Part shown: positions 7,741-14,243 of the stretch, piece by piece | How the letters are laid out: each line of letters opens with the position of its first letter | Numbering within the stretch: the stretch's first letter is position 1 | Origin: a virus | Virus record (IMG/VR): IMGVR_UViG_3300030380_000389 | Coordinates: 1 to 26,478 of that record | DNA length: 26,478 nt | Reading direction: 5' to 3' (one strand) | The notes under the pieces: generated by a model | Databases searched by the model: none | What the model saw: only the letters and a program-made list of their open reading frames with translations | What the model was told of the DNA's origin: nothing | Position numbers and translations under genes: made by a program

Positions 7741-8440
7741 TTTTATACTCTCTCCCATTTACATATTGTAGATCATGTCTTCCAAACACCACAGGATCTT
7801 GATCCACTGGTTCAGGTGGTTCCATCTTAGATTGTTTGGTTATTAACAAGCCACCATTTTCATGTGTTTGAACCAAAGGATCTTTTAATCTGTGATAACC
7901 ATATAGTTTTTCGTTTTCTGGTACATTCGTATCCAAAAGACCTGAATTATGTGCAACTTCTATCTTTATTCCTCTTGATGTTGCTATGGCACACCAAAAC
8001 TCAGTACAAGCTCGACCAGCTTCTGCCATATTAACGTGCCTATAAGTGTAATCTAATCCGTACAAACAAAGTTCTTTTGCACCATAGTATATTGCATACG
8101 CTATTGCATACGGCACAGTATTATTAAAATAACAAATGTTTAATTCTTTAATTACTTCTTCAAGCGGATAAGGTTCTAGATGTTTAACTCTATTATCCAT
8201 TTCACAAGTAAGTATGGGCTTAGTGTTTTTTTCTAAAAACTCTCTAGCAATACCTGTTTGTGATCCTGCGTTCTCTGAGTCCAAGAACCTTGAAACTGGA
8301 TCCATCATAATAGTCTTGTCTACATGAATAATACCACCAACGCAGTTTATTCCCCATACCTCATCAAACTTTTCTGAACGTATCCGTGCAGCTATATAAT
8401 CGGAATAGCTCCCACCTAACCCAACAATAGCTATTTTCAT
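7733..8440 (-). CDS. DUF115-like Rossmann-fold protein
   Basis: 235 residues, start coupled to the upstream stop through ATGA. It opens with IAIVGLGGSYSDYIAARI, a Gly-rich first loop, then EVWGINCVGGIIHVDKTIMM. Residues 106-131 carry NNTVPYAIAYAIYYGAKEL and LYGLDYTY, matching the pattern N-x2-x3-A-x3-A-x3-GAK-x-I-x-L-x-G-x-D of DUF115/MptE-like and related sugar- or pterin-modifying proteins. The last 45 residues (EPPEPVDQDPVVFGRHDL) are Pro-rich and look like an added tail. It is an enzyme-like protein inside the connector genes, so it may modify a virion protein, glycan or nucleotide sugar. Family assignment is by motif only; the substrate is unknown. Confidence 0.7.
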   Translation of the reverse strand: MKIAIVGLGGSYSDYIAARIRSEKFDEVWGINCVGGIIHVDKTIMMDPVSRFLDSENAGSQTGIAREFLEKNTKPILTCEMDNRVKHLEPYPLEEVIKELNICYFNNTVPYAIAYAIYYGAKELCLYGLDYTYRHVNMAEAGRACTEFWCAIATSRGIKIEVAHNSGLLDTNVPENEKLYGYHRLKDPLVQTHENGGLLITKQSKMEPPEPVDQDPVVFGRHDLQYVNGREYKNV

Positions 8441-9129
8441 GATCTGCGTCTTTCTGGTAATCCTCTTCGATAAGCGTCTGAGTTCTCTCTAGCTTCAGCA
8501 TAGTCTTTTAATCTAGCTAGTGACTCTTGATATCGTATCTCATACATTTGTGCCAAATCTTGTTCCCCCTTCATGTACAAATTAGCCTCAACTAAACTAC
8601 CAAACAACATAGCATTCGGGGCGTTCTCACTTAACCAGGTGGTTCCATTATCACCAAGGGCGGTTAAACTTTGAGGCCTGTAAAAATAATGTAACTCCAT
8701 TTTATATGTATCATCAGGTACAGGTGCAAGAATAAAATTATCCTGATCAAAGTAGGCATAGTACAAAGGTTTTCCTACCTGTAAGAGAGACGCTGTCGTA
8801 TCTTGAGGAGCGGGAGTGTATGTCTGAATAAAGTTCACATCTTTTTGTAACAAAAATGTTCTAGCGTTAATTCCAGTAACAGCTTCTGCTCCATTGTATT
8901 GAGCAGACAGGCTAAAAGAAGCGAGGTAATCAGAGGGTACAGCAAGAAATTGACTGTTAGCATAAACAGTACCATCTACGTTTTTTCTAAATGTTTCTAA
9001 ATCAACTGATTTTAAAATCCGTTCTTCTACTGTTTTAATAAAAGTAGGAAGGTTAGCAACGAATGTTGTTTCCGTATTATCAGCGTATTGTTGTATTGCT
9101 GTTTTTAATTCTGCATATGTAAAACTCAT
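8437..9129 (-). CDS. head-tail adaptor (P22 gp4-like or related), second copy
   Basis: 230 residues; start and stop are both part of ATGA overlaps with the flanking genes. Residues 1-40 are helical (SFTYAELKTAIQQYADNTET, then LPTFIKTVEERIL). A beta middle follows (VDGTVYANSQFLAVPSDYLA and YFDQDNFILAPVPDDTYKME), and the C-terminus is a long charged helix (YQESLARLKDYAEARENS). This layout, with a buried ring helix and a strand segment reading PLYYAYFDQ, is typical of the adaptor or head-completion proteins that sit under the portal in short-tailed phages. The 222-aa protein two genes upstream has the same plan. Assignment is by layout and context. Confidence 0.7.
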   Translation of the reverse strand: MSFTYAELKTAIQQYADNTETTFVANLPTFIKTVEERILKSVDLETFRKNVDGTVYANSQFLAVPSDYLASFSLSAQYNGAEAVTGINARTFLLQKDVNFIQTYTPAPQDTTASLLQVGKPLYYAYFDQDNFILAPVPDDTYKMELHYFYRPQSLTALGDNGTTWLSENAPNAMLFGSLVEANLYMKGEQDLAQMYEIRYQESLARLKDYAEARENSDAYRRGLPERRRS

Positions 9130-9449
9130 GTTACTACCACCGTTACAGTTCCTATCTCTCCTGTCCCAGGGAGATCATTAGGAGTTAATCCATCATTACT
9201 TGCCATACCTACAGGATTCCACCCATATTGTATAACTCTTTCTGCGGCTAAATTTGTTTGAGGTCTGGGATCTCGCAGTGCTTGAGGGTCTGGAGAAACA
9301 GGAGGAGGACTTAACTGAGGTTGTTTTTCTTCCCATTCATCAGGTCCAACTTTAGATCCATTCCATTCTGTCCTCATAGAATGAAGACGATATCTCCATC
9401 CAGATCTATCTGATATTCCCCAAGCTTTTTTACCACTTGCATATGCCAT
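9126..9449 (-). CDS. small connector-region protein ending in a GTVTV motif
   Basis: 107 residues, joined to both neighbours (TAATG at the start, ATGA at the end). The N-terminus reads ASGKKAWGISDRSGWRYRLH, followed by RTEWNGSKVGPDEWEEKQPQ, a motif often seen in marine phage proteins that carry 'SGxxYPxxxxRxEWNGxxVxxxEYE'. Residues about 43-65 are Pro-rich (SPPPVSPDPQALRDPRPQ). The end TGEIGTVTVVVT is nearly the same as that of the 100-aa protein at 359-661. Its position between two gp4-like adaptors suggests a small connector or tail component. Function is otherwise unknown. Confidence 0.75.
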   Translation of the reverse strand: MAYASGKKAWGISDRSGWRYRLHSMRTEWNGSKVGPDEWEEKQPQLSPPPVSPDPQALRDPRPQTNLAAERVIQYGWNPVGMASNDGLTPNDLPGTGEIGTVTVVVT

Positions 9450-10117
9450 TAGCTAACCCTCAAGTAACTACCACTTGGTCTTAGAGGAAGATCTAAGAAG
9501 TCTTGATCCATATCAGAGGCTCTTGCAAACTCTTCTTCATACACTGCTTTTAATATTTGCAATCTATCGGGGGCTCTTTTCATAGCCATATAGTATGCAA
9601 GTCCCGCAACCATACAAGGATAGAACCGCAAAGGAGCTTCTACATTGTTGTAAAGATAATCTGCGTCTTCCATTTGTTGAATGTAATAATATGTAAGAGT
9701 GTCTGTTGAGTTTTCTGGTGTAGCCCAAACATTTAAAACTGGTGATATTGAACGATCAAAATAGTACTGACTAGGTCTTCCCTGGGTGGTTTTATCAGGA
9801 ATAGTGGCATAATTATCTCGACTAATTCTATCCATCTCATAATCTGTTCCATCCCGGTTCAGAACTACTTGTAGAATATCAACAGTATGTTTGCTTAAAG
9901 TGTATGCCGAAGTACCTTGTGTTAAAGCTTGAGTAGCCGAACGTACTGTCCAAAGATTTACACCTCTGTTCGACCAATCAGCAAACATCAAATTAAGAGA
10001 TCTTCTAGCAGTTTCTGCGTCATAACCAGTTCTAACTTCTAAACCACACCGCTCATACGCTTCTTCAATAATCTCACCAATACTAAGATCGAAGTTTCTA
10101 GTCCCTGACGTAGCCAT
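9449..10117 (-). CDS. head-tail adaptor (P22 gp4-like)
   Basis: 222 residues; ATG at 10117 behind GAGGG, overlapping the membrane-protein gene by 20 bases. It opens with FDLSIGEIIEEAYERCGLEV, then TGYDAETARRSLNLMFADWS and RGVNLWTVRS, a helical start seen in gp4/tail accessory proteins of short-tailed phages. The middle is beta (GTSAYTLSKHTVDILQVVLN, then GRPSQYYFDRSISPVLNVWA) and the C-terminus is helical (PDRLQILKAVYEEEFARASD). In that family the protein docks to the portal, closes the filled head and starts the tail. Its partner in this window would be the portal at 21183-23705. Family inferred from memory of the pattern. Confidence 0.75.
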   Translation of the reverse strand: MATSGTRNFDLSIGEIIEEAYERCGLEVRTGYDAETARRSLNLMFADWSNRGVNLWTVRSATQALTQGTSAYTLSKHTVDILQVVLNRDGTDYEMDRISRDNYATIPDKTTQGRPSQYYFDRSISPVLNVWATPENSTDTLTYYYIQQMEDADYLYNNVEAPLRFYPCMVAGLAYYMAMKRAPDRLQILKAVYEEEFARASDMDQDFLDLPLRPSGSYLRVS

Positions 10118-10316
10118 AAGTTACCCTCTCTATAGAAAGATTTTTCATAATCATCGCTAACATATTGTGATTAGCATCTAATTTAACATTCATTACTTCT
10201 GTGTTCTTATCTACATTTATTAATGTGCGCGTCACCCAAGTAGACCACGCTCCTGAAACACCTAAGACAGTTGTGATACCAGCCGCAATAAAAAGTAATT
10301 TTATTTGAGCACCCAT
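10098..10316 (-). CDS. small one-TM membrane protein
   Basis: 72 residues from ATG 10316 (MGAQIKLLFI), which overlaps the previous stop as TGATG and has GGAG six bases upstream; the longer version from 10328 is less likely. One membrane segment spans residues about 4-29 (KLLFIAAGITTVLGVSG, then WSTWVT). A polar helix of about 40 residues follows (RTLINVDKNTEVMNVKLDAN). A short N-terminal anchor plus an outside helix fits a small holin-like or inner-membrane spanin-like protein, but it sits in the connector genes rather than beside the muramidase. The role is uncertain. Confidence 0.65.
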   Translation of the reverse strand: MGAQIKLLFIAAGITTVLGVSGAWSTWVTRTLINVDKNTEVMNVKLDANHNMLAMIMKNLSIERVTYGYVRD

Positions 10317-10591
10317 CAGCATCTCCATCTTTTTCGAGCTTGCCGAAGCCGACTGTTAGGATCTTTAGCCGCCTTCGGAAACTTTTTCATTTGACCCGCA
10401 GATCGAGCGCAATATGACTTACGTCTCTTCGCATCCTTACTGCCCTTTTTAACTTTGCCTGTAACCGCAGTCTTTAATTTAGAACCAGGGTTTTTTCTCC
10501 TGTATGCTTTCACACCTTTCTCAGTCATTCCCGCACCACTCTTGGTTGGTCGGAAATTCTTTTTATTTCTTTTAGGCATGTTATCAGCCAT
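10316..10591 (-). CDS. small Lys/Arg-rich protein, DUF6321-like
   Basis: 91 residues; ATG at 10591 behind AGAGG. It is about one third Lys plus Arg. The core reads SGAGMTEKGVKAYRRKNPGS, then KLKTAVTGKVKKGSKDAKRR and KSYCARSAGQMKK, ending RQARKRWRC. From memory this matches the DUF6321 domain of phages and giant viruses, whose function is unknown. Two Cys, at 61 and 91. Strong charge suggests nucleic-acid binding or packing in the virion, but this is inference. It is one of several short basic Cys/Trp proteins here (see 18397-18633 and 18635-18778). The next gene overlaps its stop. Confidence 0.8.
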   Translation of the reverse strand: MADNMPKRNKKNFRPTKSGAGMTEKGVKAYRRKNPGSKLKTAVTGKVKKGSKDAKRRKSYCARSAGQMKKFPKAAKDPNSRLRQARKRWRC

Positions 10592-10599
10592 AGGAACCT

Positions 10600-11205
10600 C
10601 TATGCGTAGAAGATCGTTGCAGAAGTTGAATGAACAGAACTATATGTTATATACGCTCCATCTGTAAACAACATCCCATTATCTGGAACATCTGGATACT
10701 CTGAGCCTACACTCGCAGGAGTTTGATACTGTAAAAGAGCCGTTCCTGTTATAGATGTATTTCTAAAAGAAATTGTTCCACCTGTTGCAGTGCTTACCAA
10801 ATAAATACCTTTTAATCTGCATCTTCCATCAAAGATAATAGCTTTGATCGCTGTTCCTGAACCAGCCTCAACATTACCCGCAGGATTACCTACTGCCGCA
10901 ATTTGAGTGACTGTTGCAAAAGTGCTTGATCCTGTTGCTATATCCGCGTTTGCTCCTGTAATACTTTCTGTTTGAGCCGCGCCGTCTACATCCGTTCCAG
11001 TAACGGTAAAGGATATTCCACTATCGTTACCCGCAGAAGTAATTGTTACATTCCTTGGGCTATCGAAAGTAACGGCACCACCACTGGCTAAAGCTCCGCC
11101 TATAACCAAATTAGCGTTGTTTCCAACCGCTGCACTTGCTGAAATTCCATTTGGATCCGCCGCCGCTGATTCAATAAACGTGGATTGTACGTCTGAACCT
11201 GCCAT
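10600..11205 (-). CDS. beta-rich virion protein (head or tail decoration candidate)
   Basis: 201 residues; ATG at 11205 behind AAAGGAG. It contains no obvious helix-rich part. The sequence is Gly/Ser/Thr/Ala-rich (ASAAVGNNANLVIGGALASG, then VTFDSPRNVTITSAGNDSG), with a fibronectin- or Ig-like strand series (ISFTVTGTDVDGAAQTESIT). The C-terminus carries KGIYLVSTATGGTISFRNTS and ends SSVHSTSATIFYA. Such proteins between capsid and connector genes are usually decoration or virion surface proteins. No family is recognised. A hairpin lies just upstream, so it may be expressed separately from the gene before it. Confidence 0.75.
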   Translation of the reverse strand: MAGSDVQSTFIESAAADPNGISASAAVGNNANLVIGGALASGGAVTFDSPRNVTITSAGNDSGISFTVTGTDVDGAAQTESITGANADIATGSSTFATVTQIAAVGNPAGNVEAGSGTAIKAIIFDGRCRLKGIYLVSTATGGTISFRNTSITGTALLQYQTPASVGSEYPDVPDNGMLFTDGAYITYSSVHSTSATIFYA

Positions 11206-11226
11206 ATTATTCTCCTTTATAAAAGT

Positions 11227-11246
11227 GGTAGGGGTTACCCCCTACC
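11227..11246 (-). terminator. hairpin after the 182-aa gene, weak T-run
   Basis: On the minus strand an eight-base-pair stem GGTAGGGG/CCCCTACC with a four-base loop lies 12 bases after the stop at 11258. It is followed by ACTTTTAT, a short T-run. It resembles an intrinsic terminator, though a weak one, and lies close to the AAAGGAG site of the next gene, so it could instead limit ribosome access. The perfect GC-rich stem is clearly not chance-like for an otherwise AT-biased gap. Confidence 0.6.
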
Positions 11247-11257
11247 TTAATTAATGG

Positions 11258-11806
11258 TTACGCAATTTGAACGTACTCAATAATGAACGTGAACGATCCT
11301 GCTGTTGTCGCATCAACTGTATTAGTGATGTTGCAGTAAATAGTTCTTGCGGTGTCGGTGTATTGAACAGAAGCTGGTGCAGTTGTACCATCTTGTGTTT
11401 GAAGAACCAAACTAGTTACAGTTACGTTATGTTCTACTACAGTTGTACCGCCATCAAGAATCTCATCTGTCTGAGCCGCAACAATTTGTGCACCAGAAGA
11501 AGAAGTACCAACTTCATATCCAATATCACCTGTTCCAATAACTGGAGAAGTGTCACAAAATATTTTAATGTCAGTGATTATTGTATTTGCTGGCTGAGTA
11601 AACTCACCAATTGTCGGGCTATCCCCTGCCGTAGTGTTAACTGTAACACCTGTTGCAAAACCAACGTGTTTTACATATTTATTGGTAACAATACCTGTTG
11701 AAGCAATAACTGCGGTATCAGTGATTGCACCTGTTGTAGCGTTTTTAGATACTACTTTAAATCCGTTTTCGGAACGGACTGGTCCTGTAAATGTTGTATT
11801 AGCCAT
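11258..11806 (-). CDS. virion protein MANTTFTGPVRSENGFK type
   Basis: 182 residues; ATG at 11806 behind a strong AAGGAG. It starts NTTFTGPVRSENGFKVVSKN, an opening very common in marine phage structural proteins. The rest is beta sequence: GITVNTTAGD-like strands around 55-65, then FTQPANTIITDIKIFCDTSP, GGTTVVEHNVTVTSLVLQTQ and a closing FTFIIEYVQIA. One Cys about position 84 and another near 155. It is isolated between a terminator upstream (11878-11919) and a hairpin downstream (11227-11246), which suggests its own transcript. It is probably a decoration or tail-surface protein; the function is not known from the sequence. Confidence 0.8.
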   Translation of the reverse strand: MANTTFTGPVRSENGFKVVSKNATTGAITDTAVIASTGIVTNKYVKHVGFATGVTVNTTAGDSPTIGEFTQPANTIITDIKIFCDTSPVIGTGDIGYEVGTSSSGAQIVAAQTDEILDGGTTVVEHNVTVTSLVLQTQDGTTAPASVQYTDTARTIYCNITNTVDATTAGSFTFIIEYVQIA

Positions 11807-11832
11807 GTCAATCTCCTTGTCTAGGCAAATGT

Positions 11833-11851
11833 CAGTCGCACCATGCGACTG
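11833..11851. other. perfect 8-bp hairpin in the leader of the 182-aa gene
   Basis: CAGTCGCA and TGCGACTG form an eight-base-pair inverted repeat around a three-base loop. It lies in the gap upstream of the gene starting at 11806, without a following T-run on either strand. The minus strand has TTGACA at 11850-11855 overlapping one arm, a perfect -35-like hexamer, but no good -10 at 17 bases. It may be a protein-binding palindrome or a leader stem that protects or regulates the 182-aa transcript. Confidence 0.45.
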
Positions 11852-11877
11852 TCAAGGTGACTACAGATTACATCAAT

Positions 11878-11919
11878 TAAAAAGAAAAAGAAAGGGTCAA
11901 GCGTTAATACTTGACCCTT
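11878..11919 (-). terminator. intrinsic terminator after the 61-aa membrane gene
   Basis: On the minus strand AAGGGTCAAG pairs perfectly with CTTGACCCTT over an eight-base loop. It is followed by TTTCTTTTTCTTTTTAA. The hairpin starts seven bases after the stop at 11927. Ten base pairs plus a long T-rich run make this a strong candidate Rho-independent terminator that closes the transcript of the small membrane gene. Confidence 0.85.
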
Positions 11920-11926
11920 CCCTCAT

Positions 11927-12112
11927 TTATTTGTCGCAGTCGCAGTTTTTAGCTTCTTCTGCAAGAATAAGTCCTAAGATGGCACTAGCAACACCGATGA
12001 ACATTAATTCACCCATGCCTGTGATCATCCCAACACCTATAACCCCTACACCAATCGCAGCATAGCTAGATGGTTCAGTAAGTCTTTTTGCGACCCAATT
12101 TACAATTTTCAT
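11927..12112 (-). CDS. 61-aa membrane protein, holin-like candidate
   Basis: 61 residues from ATG 12112 (MKIVNWVAKRLTEPSS), chosen because AAAGGAG lies seven to eight bases upstream; a longer frame reads back through the terminator. After an amphipathic start, residues about 16-50 are hydrophobic and Gly-rich (AAIGVGVIGVGMITGMG, then LMFIGVASAILGLILAEE), enough for one or two membrane passes. The tail is NCDCDK with two Cys. It sits alone between two strong terminators directly after the capsid gene. A holin, antiholin or assembly-site membrane protein is possible; nothing decides between these. Confidence 0.75.
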   Translation of the reverse strand: MKIVNWVAKRLTEPSSYAAIGVGVIGVGMITGMGELMFIGVASAILGLILAEEAKNCDCDK

Positions 12113-12129
12113 AGTCAGTCTCCTTTCAT

Positions 12130-12164
12130 AAATAAAAAGAGGGCGACTGATTAAGCCGCCCTCT
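12130..12164 (-). terminator. intrinsic terminator after the major capsid gene
   Basis: On the minus strand AGAGGGCGGCT pairs with AGTCGCCCTCT (11 pairs, one G-U) around a five-base loop TAATC, followed by TTTTATTT. It lies 21 bases after the capsid gene stop at 12186 and before the AAAGGAG of the next small gene. The long GC-rich stem and T-run make it the best terminator in the window. It would end or reduce read-through from the head operon. Confidence 0.9.
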
Positions 12165-12185
12165 CTATTCTTTTCATAGTTCCGA

Positions 12186-13097
12186 TTACGCTCCTGGCGA
12201 ACCGAACACACAACGTGGATCAGAGAATCCGAAGCTATAACGCTCCCGAGCCTTGTATCTCATGTTGCCTGTATCGAAGTCGGCCTCCATGTTTGTAGAC
12301 ATTGGAGTACGCTCGAAATGGATAAACCCTCTAGGAGCATCTGTTTTAACCCACCACGCATCTGGATCAGTTAGGAAATCGTTAACGGTATAACCGTCAG
12401 GAACCATTCCCATTGATTTGATTGCGTTAGTGTCGTTATCAGCAGTGCCAACCCGAAGATTAGATACCATGATACGTTCTGCGATGAACTGAAGCTGACG
12501 TGGTAGAATTAACTTCATACCTCGAAGAGCTACTTTTAGTCCTCGCTCATCAACATACCCAGCAATACTGATCAACGCATCTTCCAAAGAAGTTTCGTTT
12601 AGATCAGAAGCAGTAGATGGTGTGTTTGATAGTGTCCCACCGTTTGTAAGAGGGTGTGCAGTTGAACAAAGTGCAACTCCATCTCCTCCAGCAGAAGCTC
12701 CACCAGTGAACGCATTGTTCAATATAGCGGCAGCTTTAACTTGCTTTGTGTGGGCCATTGATCTCGCAAGAGCACGGGTGTATCGGCTTCCGAGACGATC
12801 ATAAAGATTGTCCTCGATAGCTTCTTCCGTGATTGAGAAAGCCAATGCTATTGTTTCGTTGTTGTAACGAGCAGTGAATGCTTCGTTAGCATCATCGAAG
12901 TTTACAGCGGAACCTTCCGATTTATTCGGAGCAGCACCAAATCCAGAAAGCATTACTTCCTCTTCAAACGCTCTGTCTGAAGACTCAGTAGTATAGATTT
13001 CTGCATGCTGATTTTCGTACCTGTCGTACTCCATGCCAAATAGGGCATTGAGACCAGGCTCTAGCTCTTTTGCTAGTTGTGCGCGTGATATAGCCAT
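12186..13097 (-). CDS. major capsid protein (HK97-like)
   Basis: 303 residues; ATG at 13097 behind AAGGAG. It opens with ISRAQLAKELEPGLNALFGM and has the spine-helix region around 95-125 (NLYDRLGSRYTRALARSMAH, then TKQVKAAAILNNAFTGG). The middle has LCSTAHPLTNGGTLSNTPS, the region 165-200 is the A-domain-like YVDERGLKVALRGMKLILPR, then FIAERIMVSNLRVGTADND. It ends YKARERYSFGFSDPRCVFGS. The pattern, and the position directly after scaffold and accessory head genes, fit Mu gpT-like and other HK97-fold capsid proteins, about the usual length. It builds the icosahedral head with the scaffold (14244-15251). A strong terminator follows. Confidence 0.88.
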   Translation of the reverse strand: MAISRAQLAKELEPGLNALFGMEYDRYENQHAEIYTTESSDRAFEEEVMLSGFGAAPNKSEGSAVNFDDANEAFTARYNNETIALAFSITEEAIEDNLYDRLGSRYTRALARSMAHTKQVKAAAILNNAFTGGASAGGDGVALCSTAHPLTNGGTLSNTPSTASDLNETSLEDALISIAGYVDERGLKVALRGMKLILPRQLQFIAERIMVSNLRVGTADNDTNAIKSMGMVPDGYTVNDFLTDPDAWWVKTDAPRGFIHFERTPMSTNMEADFDTGNMRYKARERYSFGFSDPRCVFGSPGA

Positions 13098-13109
13098 ATC
13101 CTAATCTCC

Positions 13110-13754
13110 TTATACGCCAGTTGTAGAAACAGTAGCCGCTACAATAGAGCCAGTTGGCGCATTGAAGTGGTTGTTGATTCTAACGATTAGTGGGATACCA
13201 GCAACAGTGAAGTCAGAATTTCTAGGATCTTCTTGGATTCCCATGATTCTCAACGCCAATGTGTTGGTGGTTGCAACTGTATTCAAGTCCGCTGATGCAG
13301 AAGATATACCAGTAGTAGTAGAACCACTGTTACCTGATGCAAGAGCAATATTTGCGAATACAGATGTACGAACTTCCGCTTCTGTGTTCTGACCCGCAAC
13401 AACATTAGATGTAGCGATTACGAACAATTGATTTGGATCATCGTACAAGAAGGCTTTGACAGGATAGTTAGAATCCGCGCCAGAACCAGGCCAATAGTTT
13501 GACCATACTGTTTTTCCAGTAGTAGATGAGACATACTCACAACCGCCGAAAACACCAACTATAGAGACGTTACCACCAGCCGCAGCTTGTAGATCGTCAA
13601 TAACACCAGCCGCTAACGGAATAACCGCCATGCCCTGATATATAGGGTTAGAGTTGTCAGAGGCAATGCGATACTCAGTCATCCCAGTGGAGTTGGTCGA
13701 TTGACCAATTTTTCCTAACGGTCTAAGACCGAAGGACCCATTTGAATTTGCCAT
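13110..13754 (-). CDS. capsid accessory (decoration-like) protein
   Basis: 214 residues; ATG at 13754 behind GAGGTG. The sequence starts NSNGSFGLRPLGKIGQSTNS, typical of a phage family that sits immediately before the capsid gene. The rest is beta-rich: YRIASDNSNPIYQGMAVIPL, then NVSIVGVFGGCEYVSSTTGK and KAFLYDDPNQLFVIATSN. It ends RIMGIQEDPRNSDFTVAGIP and a Ser/Thr-rich tail. A decoration or capsid-stabilising role is inferred from location and fold-like content. No catalytic motif is seen. Confidence 0.78.
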   Translation of the reverse strand: MANSNGSFGLRPLGKIGQSTNSTGMTEYRIASDNSNPIYQGMAVIPLAAGVIDDLQAAAGGNVSIVGVFGGCEYVSSTTGKTVWSNYWPGSGADSNYPVKAFLYDDPNQLFVIATSNVVAGQNTEAEVRTSVFANIALASGNSGSTTTGISSASADLNTVATTNTLALRIMGIQEDPRNSDFTVAGIPLIVRINNHFNAPTGSIVAATVSTTGV

Positions 13755-13770
13755 TATAGCACCTCATTAA

Positions 13771-14232
13771 TTATTCGGTTGAGGTTTTTCCTCGTCCGAA
13801 GGTTACACGACTTTGCCTGTTCTGATGAATAGGCATCAAAGGATTTTGTTCCTTCATTAAATCCTGATCGACTGCCGCCATTGCTTCGCGGGTTCGGGTC
13901 CCGTAATACTCGTTTCTTTCATTGGCTGTCTCGATAGGTATGCGACACAACATCAAGCCACCGTTACCAATAACTCCTGCATATTTACCATCTTCAATGG
14001 TCGGAGCTTCGTAACCGGGATACTCATCAGCACGAACGGGTTCATACCCTTCACGAAGTTTGGTATGAACATTTGTCTTGTCATCCTCTCCTCGCATTGC
14101 TGTTCGTATCCAACGATGCACATAACCCGCTGGGGGTTCTGGGGCATCTAAGCGACTGGGTGGTGCCCAGGGTTTTCTGCGCGTTTCTTTTTCTCGCGTT
14201 TGAGTTGATCGTGGTGCTCTTGTATCTGCCAT
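13771..14232 (-). CDS. accessory head-assembly protein of unknown function
   Basis: 153 residues; ATG at 14232 behind AAGGAA. The N-terminal 40 residues are rich in Arg, Lys, Thr and Pro (RAPRSTQTREKETRRKPWAP) and look disordered. A conserved-looking core follows: PAGYVHRWIRTAMRGEDDKT, NVHTKLREGYEPVRADEYPG, then NGGLMLCRIPIETANERNEY. Its end contains RQSRVTFGR. I recall the pattern 'RWIR, REGYEPV, LMLCRIP' in marine phages between scaffold and capsid genes, unnamed. It may be a head protein or assembly helper; function not known. Confidence 0.78.
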   Translation of the reverse strand: MADTRAPRSTQTREKETRRKPWAPPSRLDAPEPPAGYVHRWIRTAMRGEDDKTNVHTKLREGYEPVRADEYPGYEAPTIEDGKYAGVIGNGGLMLCRIPIETANERNEYYGTRTREAMAAVDQDLMKEQNPLMPIHQNRQSRVTFGRGKTSTE

Positions 14233-14243
14233 TTTGTTTCCTT

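Noticed and set aside
11850-11855. TTGACA as a sigma-70 promoter
   Set aside because: Perfect -35 hexamer, but the sequence 17 bases on reads ACATTT and nothing better lies at 16 or 18 bases; kept only as a note under the hairpin.
12113-12211. Longer start for the 61-aa membrane protein
   Set aside because: It would read through the terminator hairpin and the capsid stop; ATG 12112 has an ideal AAAGGAG.
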